Assembly (NCBI RefSeq): GCF_018614195.1
Contig: NZ_JAGGOT010000042.1
Location: 1 to 64,000 of the forward strand
DNA: 64,000 nt
Source: Streptomyces sp. ISL-43
GTDB taxonomy: Bacteria; Actinomycetota; Actinomycetes; Streptomycetales; Streptomycetaceae
Direction: 5' to 3'
Below the pieces are notes generated by a model. It made no database searches. It was given only the letters and a program-made list of their open reading frames with translations, and was not told the DNA's origin. Shown here piece by piece: positions 33,929 through 43,133 of the stretch (position 1 is the first letter of the stretch; every line of letters begins with the position of its first letter). Position numbers and translations under genes: made by a program.

Positions 33929-36889
33929 TCAGCGGTTCAGCGAGCGCAGCGCCTTACCGACGAGTACGGCACGGTCCGCCGCGGCAGGCACGTGTTCCAG
34001 GCCGAAGCCCAGGAGCACGGTGTCACGCGTAGTCACGGACGCGTAGGACTTGAACAGCTCGCCCGACCGGGACCAATCGCCCGGAACATCGGGACTTCCG
34101 GCAGGTGCGCCCTGAGCGGTCCAGACGCCGAGCGAGGTCTCGAATCCCTCGGCCGCCTGGTCGGTGCCGCCGGTGGACAGGCGCGCCTCGTCCGCGAAGA
34201 CGCCGCGGCCGCCCGAGCCCGGGTCGGTGATGTAGGAGAGAGAGACCTCGACGCTCTTGCCGGCGTAGGCGCTCAGGTCGAAGGAGACCTGCTTCCAGCC
34301 GCCGGAGGAGGCGGTGAAGGAGTTCCAGGAGCCGCTGGTGCCCTGCGGGGTGCAGCCACCGGCGTCGAGGGTGAGGTAGCGGCGCAGGAACGGGTGGCCG
34401 TTGATGAAGAATCCGGCCCCGCACTCCTCCGGAACGGTCGTGCCGGTCAGGCCGCCCGCCTCGGGCAGCGTGGTCCAGTCGTCGCCGCCGACGGTGTGCG
34501 ACTCCAGGACCGCGTGGTCGTAGCCCTCCTCGGTGTTCCAGTTGAGCGCCATCTTGAGCTGCGGCTTGTCGGCCGCGCTGACCCCGGTGAGGTCGATGGT
34601 GCGGGTGAGGCGCTTCCAGTCGTCGTCCTCGTGGGTGGCCGAGGCCATCCAGCTGCCGGCGTAGGGGGCGTACGGGTTCACGACTCCGGCGTACTGGCCC
34701 GACTGCGCGCTCTTGAACTGCGGGAACTGCGCCGCGGGCAGGGTGTCGGAGGTGACCGTGTAGGAGCCGGGGCGGTCGAGGGGGTTGCCCGTGGCGTCGC
34801 CGAGGCCGCCCTTGGCCCCGGTGAGGGAGCCCGCGCCGGTGAAGCCGGTGGGGCCGGTGACGCCCGCGCGGCCGTAGGCGCCGAGGAAGTACTGGCTGAA
34901 GTCGTTGGTCACGGCGCGGCCCACCTGGGCGTTGCCGCCGGCCAGCTCACCGGCCTCTATCAGCTTGCCGCCCTCGTTCAGGTAGTCGCGCACCGCGAGC
35001 TGGGTGTCGCCGCCCGGGGACTTGGCCCCCGTGTAGTGGACGGCCGTGCGGAAGTGCGAGAGCACGCCGAGGTGGTGGGGGGCGCCCTGGACCGCCACGT
35101 CCCAGACCGCCGCGCTCTTGCCGTTGGCCCGCAGGGCGTCGACGTACTCCGGCGCGTGCTGGGCGGGTGCGCCCTCCTCCGCGATCACCAGTACGTCGGC
35201 GCGCGGCCGCTCGGCCACCGTGTACGTGAAGTGCTCGCTGGAGACCTGCTTGCCGGAGCGGTCGCGGCCGGTGAACCAGACCTCGACCTTGTCGCCGGGC
35301 TTCGCGCCGTCCACCTCGGCCCGGTACTCGTCGAACCAGTTGTTGTCGTCGCCGCCGTAGACGTCGCCGCCCCTCCAGGCCTTGAGGTCCTCGTCGTGCT
35401 CGCGGCCGCTGTTGATCCTGAAATGCAGCTCCTTGTCCTTCAGCCCCTTGCGGGCCGTGACGGCGACCGTCTGGTCCTCGCCGCGGGCGACGTAGGAGGT
35501 GGTGAAGGGGTCGAGGGTGAAGTCCGGGGCGGTCAGGCCCAGGGAGGACTTCGGCTGGTCCGGGTGCTCGGCACTCTCGGCCACGGAGAGCGCGAAGGGG
35601 ATGTTCTTGGCGAACTCCGCCTGGATGAGCTTCTCGTCGTCCGGGAAGTTGAAGCCGGAGGCGCAGTCCTCGGGCTTCCACCGGTCGTCCGGGTCGATCG
35701 CGGAGGCCGTCTGGCAGGTGGTCATCTCCGGCGTGAACATCATGACGCCGTTGGCGTTGGCGGCCTGGCTGTCCGCCTCGCCGTTGGTGGTGTAGAGCTC
35801 CGAGGAGACCTGAGGGTAGTAGCCGGGCACGGCCGGGTTCTCCGGGGTGCCGGCGAGCGCCTTGTAGGCGATGTCGTCGGGGGTCGGGGTGGCCACCTGC
35901 CAGCCCACGCCGTAGAGGATCAGCTCGGCGGCCGAGTGGTAGTTGACGGCGTACGCGAAGCCGAGGCGCTTTTGGAACTTGTCGAGGGCGACGGTCTCCG
36001 GCTCCGAGGAGGCCTTGGCGCCGCGGTAGGTCTCGCTCGACTGGTTCGGCGAGGAGCCCTCGTTGTCGTAGCCCCACTTGTAGGCGAAGTTGCGGTTGAG
36101 GTCGACGCCGTCGCCGGCGGTGATCTTGCCGTCGGCGTTGTTGTCGCGCATGTTCTTGCGCCACAGCCGCTGGCCGTCGGGGGCGAAGGTGTAGTCGTAG
36201 CCGTCGGGGTTGGCGGAGAGCAGGAACCACAGCTCGGTGGAGTCCACCAGCTTGGTGATCCGCGAGTCCTTGCCGTAGCTGTCGAGGGTGTGGTGCATCA
36301 GCCGCCGCGTCATCTCGGGGGTGATCCACTCACGGGCGTGCTGGTTCGACATGTACAGCACGGAGGGCTTGTCGCCGTCCTTGCTCTTCTTGGCGTTCTT
36401 GGTGACCTTCAGGGCGAGGATGTCCTTGCCCTGGACGGTCTTGCCGATGGAGACGACCTTGGTGAGGCCCGGGTTCTCCTGGGCCGTGCGCAGGATCTCC
36501 TCCTGGAGCCCGCCCTTGCCGCTGTAGGGGCGGAACACCCCGTCTCCGGCCTCCTGGGCGCGCGCCGCGGCCTTGGCGGCGATCTTGCGCTCGGCGAGTT
36601 TGATCCCCTGGGCCGCCAGCTCCTTGGCCTGCCCCCCGGTGAGGAAGAGCTCGACCTTGGCGGTCCCGGTGTCCGGGGCTCGTTCGGAGAGCTCGTGCGC
36701 GTCCTGGCCGGCGGCCAGGACGAGCGGGACCTGTTCCTTGGTGATGTCGGCGTCGTAGACCCGCACCTCGTCGGCGGCGGACTTTCCGGCCGCCTCGGCC
36801 TGGGCGTGGGCCGCTGCGGGTAGTGCGGCCAGTGTGGTGCCGAAGACGAGTGCGCTTGCGGCGAGGATCGATCTCGCGCGGTGCCTCAT
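33929..36889 (-). CDS. secreted M14-family zinc carboxypeptidase with C-terminal accessory domains
   Basis: A 986-residue exported protein. A signal peptide occupies about 1-30 (cleavage near AHA-QAE), then a propeptide-like region to about 120. The M14 catalytic domain is about 120-440, with zinc ligands H184 and E187 (SNQHAREWI) and H318 (NYHSAAE), and the DLNRNF substrate-binding segment. The middle region resembles a class I glutamine-amidotransferase-like fold (RADVLVIAEEGAP). The C-terminus is an immune-inhibitor-A-like jelly-roll domain (SGSWNSFTASSGGWKQ). It would degrade extracellular peptides and is far longer than minimal M14 enzymes. Monocistronic. Confidence 0.9.
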   Translation of the reverse strand: MRHRARSILAASALVFGTTLAALPAAAHAQAEAAGKSAADEVRVYDADITKEQVPLVLAAGQDAHELSERAPDTGTAKVELFLTGGQAKELAAQGIKLAERKIAAKAAARAQEAGDGVFRPYSGKGGLQEEILRTAQENPGLTKVVSIGKTVQGKDILALKVTKNAKKSKDGDKPSVLYMSNQHAREWITPEMTRRLMHHTLDSYGKDSRITKLVDSTELWFLLSANPDGYDYTFAPDGQRLWRKNMRDNNADGKITAGDGVDLNRNFAYKWGYDNEGSSPNQSSETYRGAKASSEPETVALDKFQKRLGFAYAVNYHSAAELILYGVGWQVATPTPDDIAYKALAGTPENPAVPGYYPQVSSELYTTNGEADSQAANANGVMMFTPEMTTCQTASAIDPDDRWKPEDCASGFNFPDDEKLIQAEFAKNIPFALSVAESAEHPDQPKSSLGLTAPDFTLDPFTTSYVARGEDQTVAVTARKGLKDKELHFRINSGREHDEDLKAWRGGDVYGGDDNNWFDEYRAEVDGAKPGDKVEVWFTGRDRSGKQVSSEHFTYTVAERPRADVLVIAEEGAPAQHAPEYVDALRANGKSAAVWDVAVQGAPHHLGVLSHFRTAVHYTGAKSPGGDTQLAVRDYLNEGGKLIEAGELAGGNAQVGRAVTNDFSQYFLGAYGRAGVTGPTGFTGAGSLTGAKGGLGDATGNPLDRPGSYTVTSDTLPAAQFPQFKSAQSGQYAGVVNPYAPYAGSWMASATHEDDDWKRLTRTIDLTGVSAADKPQLKMALNWNTEEGYDHAVLESHTVGGDDWTTLPEAGGLTGTTVPEECGAGFFINGHPFLRRYLTLDAGGCTPQGTSGSWNSFTASSGGWKQVSFDLSAYAGKSVEVSLSYITDPGSGGRGVFADEARLSTGGTDQAAEGFETSLGVWTAQGAPAGSPDVPGDWSRSGELFKSYASVTTRDTVLLGFGLEHVPAAADRAVLVGKALRSLNR

Positions 36890-36970
36890 GTGCCCCCCTG
36901 GGCGTCGTCTGCCACGAAAGCTTCGGACGACAGGCTCACGACCAGCCCATGCTCATGTCAATGGGGCCTA

Positions 36971-37011
36971 CGGAAAGAGGCCCGCACGAGTGATCGCACG
37001 GGCCCCTTCCG
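36971..37011. terminator. hairpin terminator of the uvrC-rapZ-yvcK-whiA operon
   Basis: Near-perfect arms at 36971-36984 and 36999-37011 (CGGAAAGAGGCCCG against CGGGCCCCTTCCG) close a loop of about 14 bases. It lies between the whiA stop and the start of the carboxypeptidase gene. Confidence 0.75.
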
Positions 37012-37056
37012 GAGTCACAGCTTCCGCCGTCTGGCGCCACCCGGCGCCGGGCGGCC

Positions 37057-38058
37057 TCAGCCGGCCATGTTGTCGGCCAGCTCCTCGCTGTCGCTGAGGT
37101 CCAGGTTCGACTCGGTGCCCGGGATCCCCAGGTCCTGCGCCCGCTTGTCCGCCATCGCCAGCAGCCGGCGGATCCGGCCCGCGACCGCGTCCTTGGTCAG
37201 CGGCGGGTCGGCGAGCGCGCCCAGCTCCTCCAGGGAGGCCTGCTTGTGCTCCATGCGCAGCCGGCCGGCCGCCGCGAGGTGCTCGGGTACCTCCTCGGCG
37301 AGGATCTCCAGGGCGCGCTGCACCCGGGCTCCGGCGGCCACCGCGGCCCGCGCCGAGCGGCGCAGGTTGGCGTCGTCGAAGTTCGCGAGGCGGTTGGCGG
37401 TGGCGCGCACCTCGCGCCGCATCCGCCGCTCCTCCCAGGCCAGCACGGAGTCGTGGGCGCCGAGCCGGGTCAGCAGGGCGCCGATGGCGTCCCCGTCCCG
37501 TACGACGACCCGGTCCACACCGCGGACCTCGCGGGCCTTGGCGGCGATGGAGAGCCGGCGGGCCGCCCCGACGAGGGCCAGCGCGGCCTCCGGACCGGGG
37601 CAGGTGACCTCCAGGGAGGAGGAGCGTCCCGGCTCGGTGAGCGAGCCGTGGGCCAGGAAGGCCCCGCGCCAGGCCGCCTCGGCGTCGCAGGTGGCCCCGG
37701 AGACCACCTGCGGGGGAAGACCCCGGATCGGGCGGCCGCGGCCGTCCACGAGTCCGGTCTGGCGTGCCAGCTGGTCGCCGCCGGCGACCACGCGGACCAC
37801 GTACCGGTTGCCCCGGCGCAGGCCGCCCGGAGCCATGATCACCAGGTCCGAGGAGTGGCCGAAGATCTCGAGGATGTCCTTGCGCAGGCGGCGGGCCGCG
37901 ATCCCCGCGTCCAGTTCCGCCTCGATGACGATCCGGCCGCTCACCAGGTGCAACCCGCCCGCGAACCGAAGGATCGCCGAGACCTCCGCCTTCCTGCAGC
38001 AGGTGCGGGTGACGGGCAGGCGGGCGATCTCATCCTTCACCGCGGGCGTCATCGCCAT
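37057..38058 (-). CDS. whiA: sporulation transcription factor WhiA
   Basis: A 333-residue WhiA with an N-terminal degenerate LAGLIDADG homing-endonuclease-like domain (RTCCRKAEVSAILRFAGGLH, AFLAHGSLTEP) and a C-terminal HTH (QASLEELGALADPPLTKDAV). With WhiB it controls sporulation septation in Streptomyces. Its start lies 10 bases inside the end of yvcK, so the last gene of this operon is tightly coupled. This is a strong marker that the host is a sporulating actinomycete. Confidence 0.96.
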   Translation of the reverse strand: MAMTPAVKDEIARLPVTRTCCRKAEVSAILRFAGGLHLVSGRIVIEAELDAGIAARRLRKDILEIFGHSSDLVIMAPGGLRRGNRYVVRVVAGGDQLARQTGLVDGRGRPIRGLPPQVVSGATCDAEAAWRGAFLAHGSLTEPGRSSSLEVTCPGPEAALALVGAARRLSIAAKAREVRGVDRVVVRDGDAIGALLTRLGAHDSVLAWEERRMRREVRATANRLANFDDANLRRSARAAVAAGARVQRALEILAEEVPEHLAAAGRLRMEHKQASLEELGALADPPLTKDAVAGRIRRLLAMADKRAQDLGIPGTESNLDLSDSEELADNMAG

Positions 38059-39119
38059 GGGCCGATCCTTCCATGCATCCGAAAAATACGGTCGTACGCG
38101 GCGGCGAGCAGCTCCGGATCATGCTTCGGAGAGCCGTCTTGCCTGGCAACCGGCGCCAGCTCGACCGCGGCGCCGAACCGTTTTGCGGCATCGGCGAGGG
38201 ACTCGCGGTCGGGCACGGCGGCCTGATCGGCCAGCACCACGTCCAGGGCGAGTTTAGGGGCGTGTCGGGCCAAAACCTCCAAATGACGCTGCGGAGAGAA
38301 GCCCTCTGTTTCACCGGGTTGCGGAGCGAGGTTCAGCGAGAGGACCCGCCGGGCCTTCGTCTCGACCAGCGCGTCGAGCAGTTCCGGCACCAGCAGGTGC
38401 GGGATCACCGAGGAGAACCAGGACCCCGGACCGAGCACCACCCAGTCCGCGTCGAGGACCGCGGCGACCGCCTCGGGCACCGCCGGCGGATCGGCCGGCA
38501 CCACCTGTACGGAGAGCACCTCGCCCGGGGTCAGCGCCACCGTGGCCTGCCCCCGTACGGTGTCCACGTCCTCGGGGCGGGCCGGGTCGTGGCCCTTGAC
38601 CAGGGCCTGGAGCTCCAGGGGGACCGCCGACATCGGCAGTACCCGGCCGTGGGCGCCGAGCAGCTTGCCGACGAGGTCCAGGGCCTGGACGGGATCGCCG
38701 AGCTGCTCCCACAGGGCGACGATCAGCAGATTGCCGACGGCGTGCTCGTGCAGGTCGCCCTTGGACTGGAAGCGGTGCTGGATGACCCGTGCCCAGGTCT
38801 GGCCCCAGTCGTCGTCCCCGCACAGCGCCGCCAGCGCCTTGCGCAGGTCGCCGGGCGGCAGCACGCCCAGTTCCTCGCGCAGGCGCCCGCTGGAGCCGCC
38901 GTCGTCGGCGACGGTGACGACGGCGGTGAGGTCGCCGGTGATGCGCCGCAGGGCGGTCAGCGAGGCCGAGAGGCCCCTGCCGCCGCCGAGCGCCACGACC
39001 TTGGGCGCGACGACCTTGGGAGCCTCGCCGCGGCGCAGCCCCGCGCGGCCGCCGCCGGCCTCGTCCTTGCCGGAGGTGAGCCGGCGCAGGCGACGGAGCC
39101 GCAGGGTGCGTCCGGTCAC
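38049..39119 (-). CDS. YvcK/CofD-like gluconeogenesis factor
   Basis: A 356-residue member of the YvcK/CofD-like superfamily. The nucleotide-binding VVALGGGRGLSASL and TVADDGGSSGRLREELG motifs and VLGPGSWFSSVIPHL are intact. YvcK binds UDP-sugars and is linked to cell wall and gluconeogenic growth in other bacteria. It starts with GTG overlapping the rapZ stop (GTGA) and ends 10 bases inside whiA. The order rapZ-yvcK-whiA is conserved across Gram-positive bacteria. Confidence 0.93.
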   Translation of the reverse strand: MTGRTLRLRRLRRLTSGKDEAGGGRAGLRRGEAPKVVAPKVVALGGGRGLSASLTALRRITGDLTAVVTVADDGGSSGRLREELGVLPPGDLRKALAALCGDDDWGQTWARVIQHRFQSKGDLHEHAVGNLLIVALWEQLGDPVQALDLVGKLLGAHGRVLPMSAVPLELQALVKGHDPARPEDVDTVRGQATVALTPGEVLSVQVVPADPPAVPEAVAAVLDADWVVLGPGSWFSSVIPHLLVPELLDALVETKARRVLSLNLAPQPGETEGFSPQRHLEVLARHAPKLALDVVLADQAAVPDRESLADAAKRFGAAVELAPVARQDGSPKHDPELLAAAYDRIFRMHGRIGPWR

Positions 39120-40111
39120 TCGCGCCCCATGTCCCTGTGGACTACGACGGTCTCGACTCCCTCGGAGGCGAGGCGGGCGGCGAGCTTCTCGGACATGGCG
39201 ACACTGCGGTGCTTGCCGCCGGTGCAGCCGACCGCGATCGTCACGTACCGCTTGCCCTCGCGGCGGTAGCCGGTGGCGATGAGCTGGAGCAGCTCGGTGT
39301 AGCGGTCGAGGAACTCCTTGGCACCGGGCTGGCTGAAGACGTAGCCCGACACCTCCTCGTTGAGCCCGGTGAAGGGGCGCAGCTCGGGGACCCAGTGCGG
39401 GTTGGGGATGAAGCGGCAGTCGACGACGAGGTCGGCGTCGACCGGCAGGCCGTACTTGTAGCCGAAGGACATGACGGTGGCCCGCAGCTCGGGCTCCTCG
39501 TCGCCCGCGAACTGGGCGTCCATCTTGGCGCGCAGTTCGTGCACGTTCAGACTGGAGGTGTCGATGACCAGGTCGGCGTCGCCGCGCAGCTCGCGCAGCA
39601 GGTCGCGCTCGGCGGCGATGCCGTCGACGATGCGGCCGTCGCCCTGCAGCGGGTGCGGGCGGCGGACCGACTCGAAGCGGCGTACGAGCGCGTCGTCCGA
39701 GGACTCCAGGAAGACGATCCGCCGGGTGACCCCGCGGGTCTCCAGGTCGGCGAGGGACTCGCGCAGGGCGTCGAAGAACTGCCGGCCGCGGACGTCGACG
39801 ACGACGGCGATGCGCGCCACGTTGCCCTGCGAGCGGGCGCCGAGTTCCACCATGGTGGTGATCAGCGCGGGCGGGAGGTTGTCGACGACGAACCAGCCGA
39901 GGTCCTCCAGGCACTTGGCCGCCGTACTGCGGCCGGCCCCGGACATTCCGGAGATGATCACCAGCTCGGGGATGGCCGCCTCGGCGGTATCTCCGGGCTC
40001 CACTGTCGTGCCCGTACTCACCTGTGCTCCGTCTCGGTCGTACTCGGATTCGGATTCGTGCCCGGAATCATGCTCTGATCCGCGGTCGTGCTGGGATTCG
40101 CGCTCGGTCAT
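39116..40111 (-). CDS. rapZ: RapZ/YvcJ nucleotide-binding protein
   Basis: A 331-residue P-loop protein. Walker A is SGMSGAGRST (about residue 54-63); the family's VVDVRGRQFF, FLESSDDAL and the C-terminal IAVGCTGGKHRSVAMSEKL are present. Homologues act as RNase E adaptors (E. coli RapZ) or nucleotide-binding regulators (B. subtilis YvcJ). The first 46 residues are an acidic, His/Ser-rich low-complexity extension (HDSGHESESEYD) absent from E. coli RapZ. The ATG overlaps the uvrC stop by four bases. Confidence 0.93.
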   Translation of the reverse strand: MTERESQHDRGSEHDSGHESESEYDRDGAQVSTGTTVEPGDTAEAAIPELVIISGMSGAGRSTAAKCLEDLGWFVVDNLPPALITTMVELGARSQGNVARIAVVVDVRGRQFFDALRESLADLETRGVTRRIVFLESSDDALVRRFESVRRPHPLQGDGRIVDGIAAERDLLRELRGDADLVIDTSSLNVHELRAKMDAQFAGDEEPELRATVMSFGYKYGLPVDADLVVDCRFIPNPHWVPELRPFTGLNEEVSGYVFSQPGAKEFLDRYTELLQLIATGYRREGKRYVTIAVGCTGGKHRSVAMSEKLAARLASEGVETVVVHRDMGRE

Positions 40112-42126
40112 TGCTCGGTCCCCCGTTCGGATGCCGCCCCCGCGGGCGCGGGGATCTCATCCTCAATGATCTCCCCGGTCGCCATGTTGACGGCGGGACC
40201 GGCGGGAACCGCCTGGGCGAGGGCCGCGGCCACGGTCTCGGCCGTCTTGCGGCCTATGCCCGGGACCTCGCAGATCTGGTCGATTGTCGCCTGCCGGAGC
40301 TTCTTCACCGAACCGAAGTGCTTGAGCAGGGCCAGCTTGCGGCTCTCGCCGAGCCCGGCCACCTCGTCGAGCGGTCCGGACTTCAGGCGCTTGCCGCGCT
40401 TGTTGCGCTGGTACTGGATGGCGAAGCGGTGTGCCTCGTCGCGCACGCGCTGGAGCAGGTACAGCCCCTCGCTGGTGCGGGGCAGCACCACCGGGTCGTC
40501 CTCCCCCGGCAGCCAGACCTCCTCCAGCCGCTTGGCCAGGCCGCACACGGCGACGTCGTCGATCCCGAGCTCCTCCAGGGCCCGCTTGGCGGCGGCCACC
40601 TGCGGCTGCCCGCCGTCGACCACGACGAGCTGCGGCGGATACGCGAAGCGCTTGGGCCGCCCGTCGTCCTCGGCCGCCCCCGGCTGCTCGCCGTCGGCGT
40701 CCTCGGGGGACCACTCCCCCGTCTTCAGCTTCTCCTGGAGGTAGCGGCGGAAGCGGCGGGAGACGACCTCGTGCATGGAGCGGACGTCGTCCTGCCCCTC
40801 GAAGCTCTTGATCTGGAAGCGCCGGTACTCGCCCTTGCGGGCCAGGCCGTCCTCGAAGACGACCATCGAGGCCACGACGTCGTCGCCCTGCAGGTGCGAG
40901 ATGTCGAAGCACTCGATGCGCAGCGGCGCGCCGTCCAGCTCCAGCGCCTCGGCGATCTCCTCCAGGGCCCGCGAGCGGGTGGTGAGGTCGGCGGCGCGCT
41001 TGGTCTTGTGCAGGGCGAGGGACTGCTGGGCGTTGCGGTGGACGGTCTCCATCAGCGCCTTCTTGTCCCCGCGCTGCGGGATGCGCAGGCTGACGAGGGA
41101 GCCGCGCCGCTCGGCGAGCCACAGGGCGAGGGCGTCGGCGTCGTCGGGGAGCGCCGGGACCAGCACCTCCTTGGGGACGGCCTCGCCCTTCTCCTCCCCG
41201 TACAGCTGCTGCAGGGCGTGCTCGACGAGCCCGGCCGTGTCGACGGCCTCGACCTTGTCGGTGACCCAGCCGCGCTGGCCGCGGACCCGGCCGCCGCGTA
41301 CGTGGAAGATCTGTACGGCGGCTTCGAGCTCGTCCTCGGCGACCGCGATCAGGTCGGCGTCGGTGGCGTCGGCGAGCACGACCGCGTTCTTCTCCATCGC
41401 CCGGCGCAGGGCCCCTATGTCGTCGCGGAGCCGGGCGGCCTTCTCGTACTCCATCTCCTCGGCGGCCTCGCGCATCTCGCGTTCGAGGCGGGAGAGGTAG
41501 CTGCCGGTGCGGCCGGCCATGAAGTCGCAGAAGTCCTCGGCCAGTTCCCGGTGCTCCTCGGGGGTGACCCGGCCGACGCAGGGCGCGGAGCACTTGCCGA
41601 TGTAGCCGAGCAGGCAGGGGCGGCCGATCTGGGCGGAGCGCTTGAACACCCCGGCGGAGCAGGTGCGGACGGGGAAGACCCGGAGCATCAGGTCGACGGT
41701 CTCGCGGATGGCCCAGGCGTGCCCGTAGGGGCCGAAGTAGCGCACGCCCTTCTTCTTGGGGCCGCGCATGACCTGGACCCTCGGATAGTCCTCGTTCATG
41801 GTGACGGCGAGGGAGGGGTAGCTCTTGTCGTCCCGGTACTTGACGTTGAACCGGGGGTCGTACTCCTTGATCCATGAGTACTCGAGCTGCAGCGCCTCGA
41901 CCTCGGTGGAGACCACGGTCCACTCGACGGAGGCCGCCGTGGTCACCATGGTGGCGGTACGCGGGTGCAGTCCGGCGATGTCCTGGAAGTAACTGGCCAG
42001 CCGCTGGCGCAGGCTTTTGGCCTTCCCGACGTAGATCACCCGGCGGTGCTCGTCGCGGAATCTGTAGACCCCCGGGGAGTCGGGGATCTGTCCTGGCTCG
42101 GGACGGTAGCTGGAAGGGTCGGCCAT
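40108..42126 (-). CDS. uvrC: UvrC excinuclease subunit C
   Basis: A 672-residue endonuclease that cuts on both sides of a lesion bound by UvrB. In order: GIY-YIG domain (GVYRFRD, VIYVGKAKSLR), UVR domain for UvrB contact, RNase H-like endonuclease domain (CFDISHLQG) and tandem helix-hairpin-helix (ICEVPGIGRKTAETVA). I chose the ATG at 42126; the longer frame runs into upstream repeats. It is first in the operon uvrC-rapZ-yvcK-whiA. Confidence 0.96.
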   Translation of the reverse strand: MADPSSYRPEPGQIPDSPGVYRFRDEHRRVIYVGKAKSLRQRLASYFQDIAGLHPRTATMVTTAASVEWTVVSTEVEALQLEYSWIKEYDPRFNVKYRDDKSYPSLAVTMNEDYPRVQVMRGPKKKGVRYFGPYGHAWAIRETVDLMLRVFPVRTCSAGVFKRSAQIGRPCLLGYIGKCSAPCVGRVTPEEHRELAEDFCDFMAGRTGSYLSRLEREMREAAEEMEYEKAARLRDDIGALRRAMEKNAVVLADATDADLIAVAEDELEAAVQIFHVRGGRVRGQRGWVTDKVEAVDTAGLVEHALQQLYGEEKGEAVPKEVLVPALPDDADALALWLAERRGSLVSLRIPQRGDKKALMETVHRNAQQSLALHKTKRAADLTTRSRALEEIAEALELDGAPLRIECFDISHLQGDDVVASMVVFEDGLARKGEYRRFQIKSFEGQDDVRSMHEVVSRRFRRYLQEKLKTGEWSPEDADGEQPGAAEDDGRPKRFAYPPQLVVVDGGQPQVAAAKRALEELGIDDVAVCGLAKRLEEVWLPGEDDPVVLPRTSEGLYLLQRVRDEAHRFAIQYQRNKRGKRLKSGPLDEVAGLGESRKLALLKHFGSVKKLRQATIDQICEVPGIGRKTAETVAAALAQAVPAGPAVNMATGEIIEDEIPAPAGAASERGTEQ

Positions 42127-42218
42127 GCCAGCCACCCTACTGTCGCCCGCCGACAACCGAGCCGTTCCCCCTCCCGCGGCGGGGGGTCCGAGGGGGCCCG
42201 GGGGCAGGCAGCGGGCGG

Positions 42219-42300
42219 CCCCGCGGGGCCCGGGGCAGGCGGGGGAAGACGACCCCGCGGGGCCCGGGGCAGGCGGGGGAAGACGACCCCGCGGGGCCCG
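42219..42300. repeat. 34-bp GC-rich tandem repeat upstream of uvrC
   Basis: Two exact 34-base copies (42219-42252 and 42253-42286) and a partial third copy (42287-42300). Each unit starts with the palindrome CCCCGCGGGG. A degenerate copy may precede at about 42190-42215. It lies between the uvrC start and the end of the membrane-anchored protein gene. Confidence 0.85.
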
Positions 42301-42334
42301 GCCGCCTGGCCGGCGGCCGGGTCCCCTCGGGTGG

Positions 42335-43129
42335 CTACGCCCGCACCACCCGCTGCCGTCGGGAGCGCAGCACGGCCGGCAGGCCGGCCGCGCCCAGCGC
42401 CAGAGCCAGAGCCACGGCTCCGGCGGCGACCGGCAGTCCCTCCGTTGCTCCGGACCCGGCCGTGGCTTCCGTGGGGGCGAAGCCACCGGCCTTCCCGGAC
42501 TTGGCGTAGGCGGACCCGGGGAGCTTGTCCCCGTAAGCCTTCACGACCCGGGCCCGGTAGGCGGCGAGGCTGGTACCCCGCTCGCCCACGGCTCCCACCG
42601 CGTCCGGGTCCAGCGGCAGCACCCGCTCGCCGCCGGCCACGTACCACGCGTCGATCTGGGGCTCCCGGAACACCGTGCCGCCGGGAAGTTTCGCCGCGCC
42701 GAGCCGGGCGTAGCGGAACTCGTCGTCGCCGGTGGCGATGTTCACCACCTGCCAGCCCGCTTCCGTCTTGGCGGTCCACAGGGCGGCCTGCTGACCGTCC
42801 GAGGAGACGGCCTTGCTGGCGAGGAACTCCAGCCGGGCCACGGGTGCGCCCGCCTTCCCGGCGACGAAGTCCGGCGAGAGGTAGCTGACGGCTATCGCCT
42901 CGCCGTCGATACGGGGCTGCGCGGAGGTCGGCGAGACCTTGCCCTCGCGGGCGAAGAAGCGGGACAGGGTGGCGAGCGTGTCGGGGGCCGCGGCCGCCAG
43001 TGCGGCGGCGGCCCGGTTCTCGGCGGTGTCGCTCTGGGGCTGCGGGACGGGGGCGGCGGTCGCCTGGGTGGGGGCCAGGGCGAGCAGCGCGGCCCCGGCG
43101 ACGAGCGCCGTGGCGAGGCGAGGATTCAT
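42335..43129 (-). CDS. secreted, C-terminally membrane-anchored protein, unknown
   Basis: A 264-residue exported protein with a signal peptide at about 1-26 (LVAGAALLALAPTQATA-A). The extracellular domain is about 30-215, and a C-terminal transmembrane helix (AAGAVALALALGAAGLPAVL) is followed by a positively charged tail RSRRQR. There is no LPXTG sortase motif. It starts five bases after the cysteine protease gene in the same direction, so the two are surely co-expressed. I do not recognise the ectodomain. It may tether or inhibit the protease, or be its substrate. Confidence 0.75.
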   Translation of the reverse strand: MNPRLATALVAGAALLALAPTQATAAPVPQPQSDTAENRAAAALAAAAPDTLATLSRFFAREGKVSPTSAQPRIDGEAIAVSYLSPDFVAGKAGAPVARLEFLASKAVSSDGQQAALWTAKTEAGWQVVNIATGDDEFRYARLGAAKLPGGTVFREPQIDAWYVAGGERVLPLDPDAVGAVGERGTSLAAYRARVVKAYGDKLPGSAYAKSGKAGGFAPTEATAGSGATEGLPVAAGAVALALALGAAGLPAVLRSRRQRVVRA

Positions 43130-43133
43130 GAGG

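Noticed and set aside
42335..43129. Sortase-anchored surface protein
   Set aside because: No LPXTG or LAXTG motif precedes the C-terminal helix. It looks like a plain transmembrane anchor.
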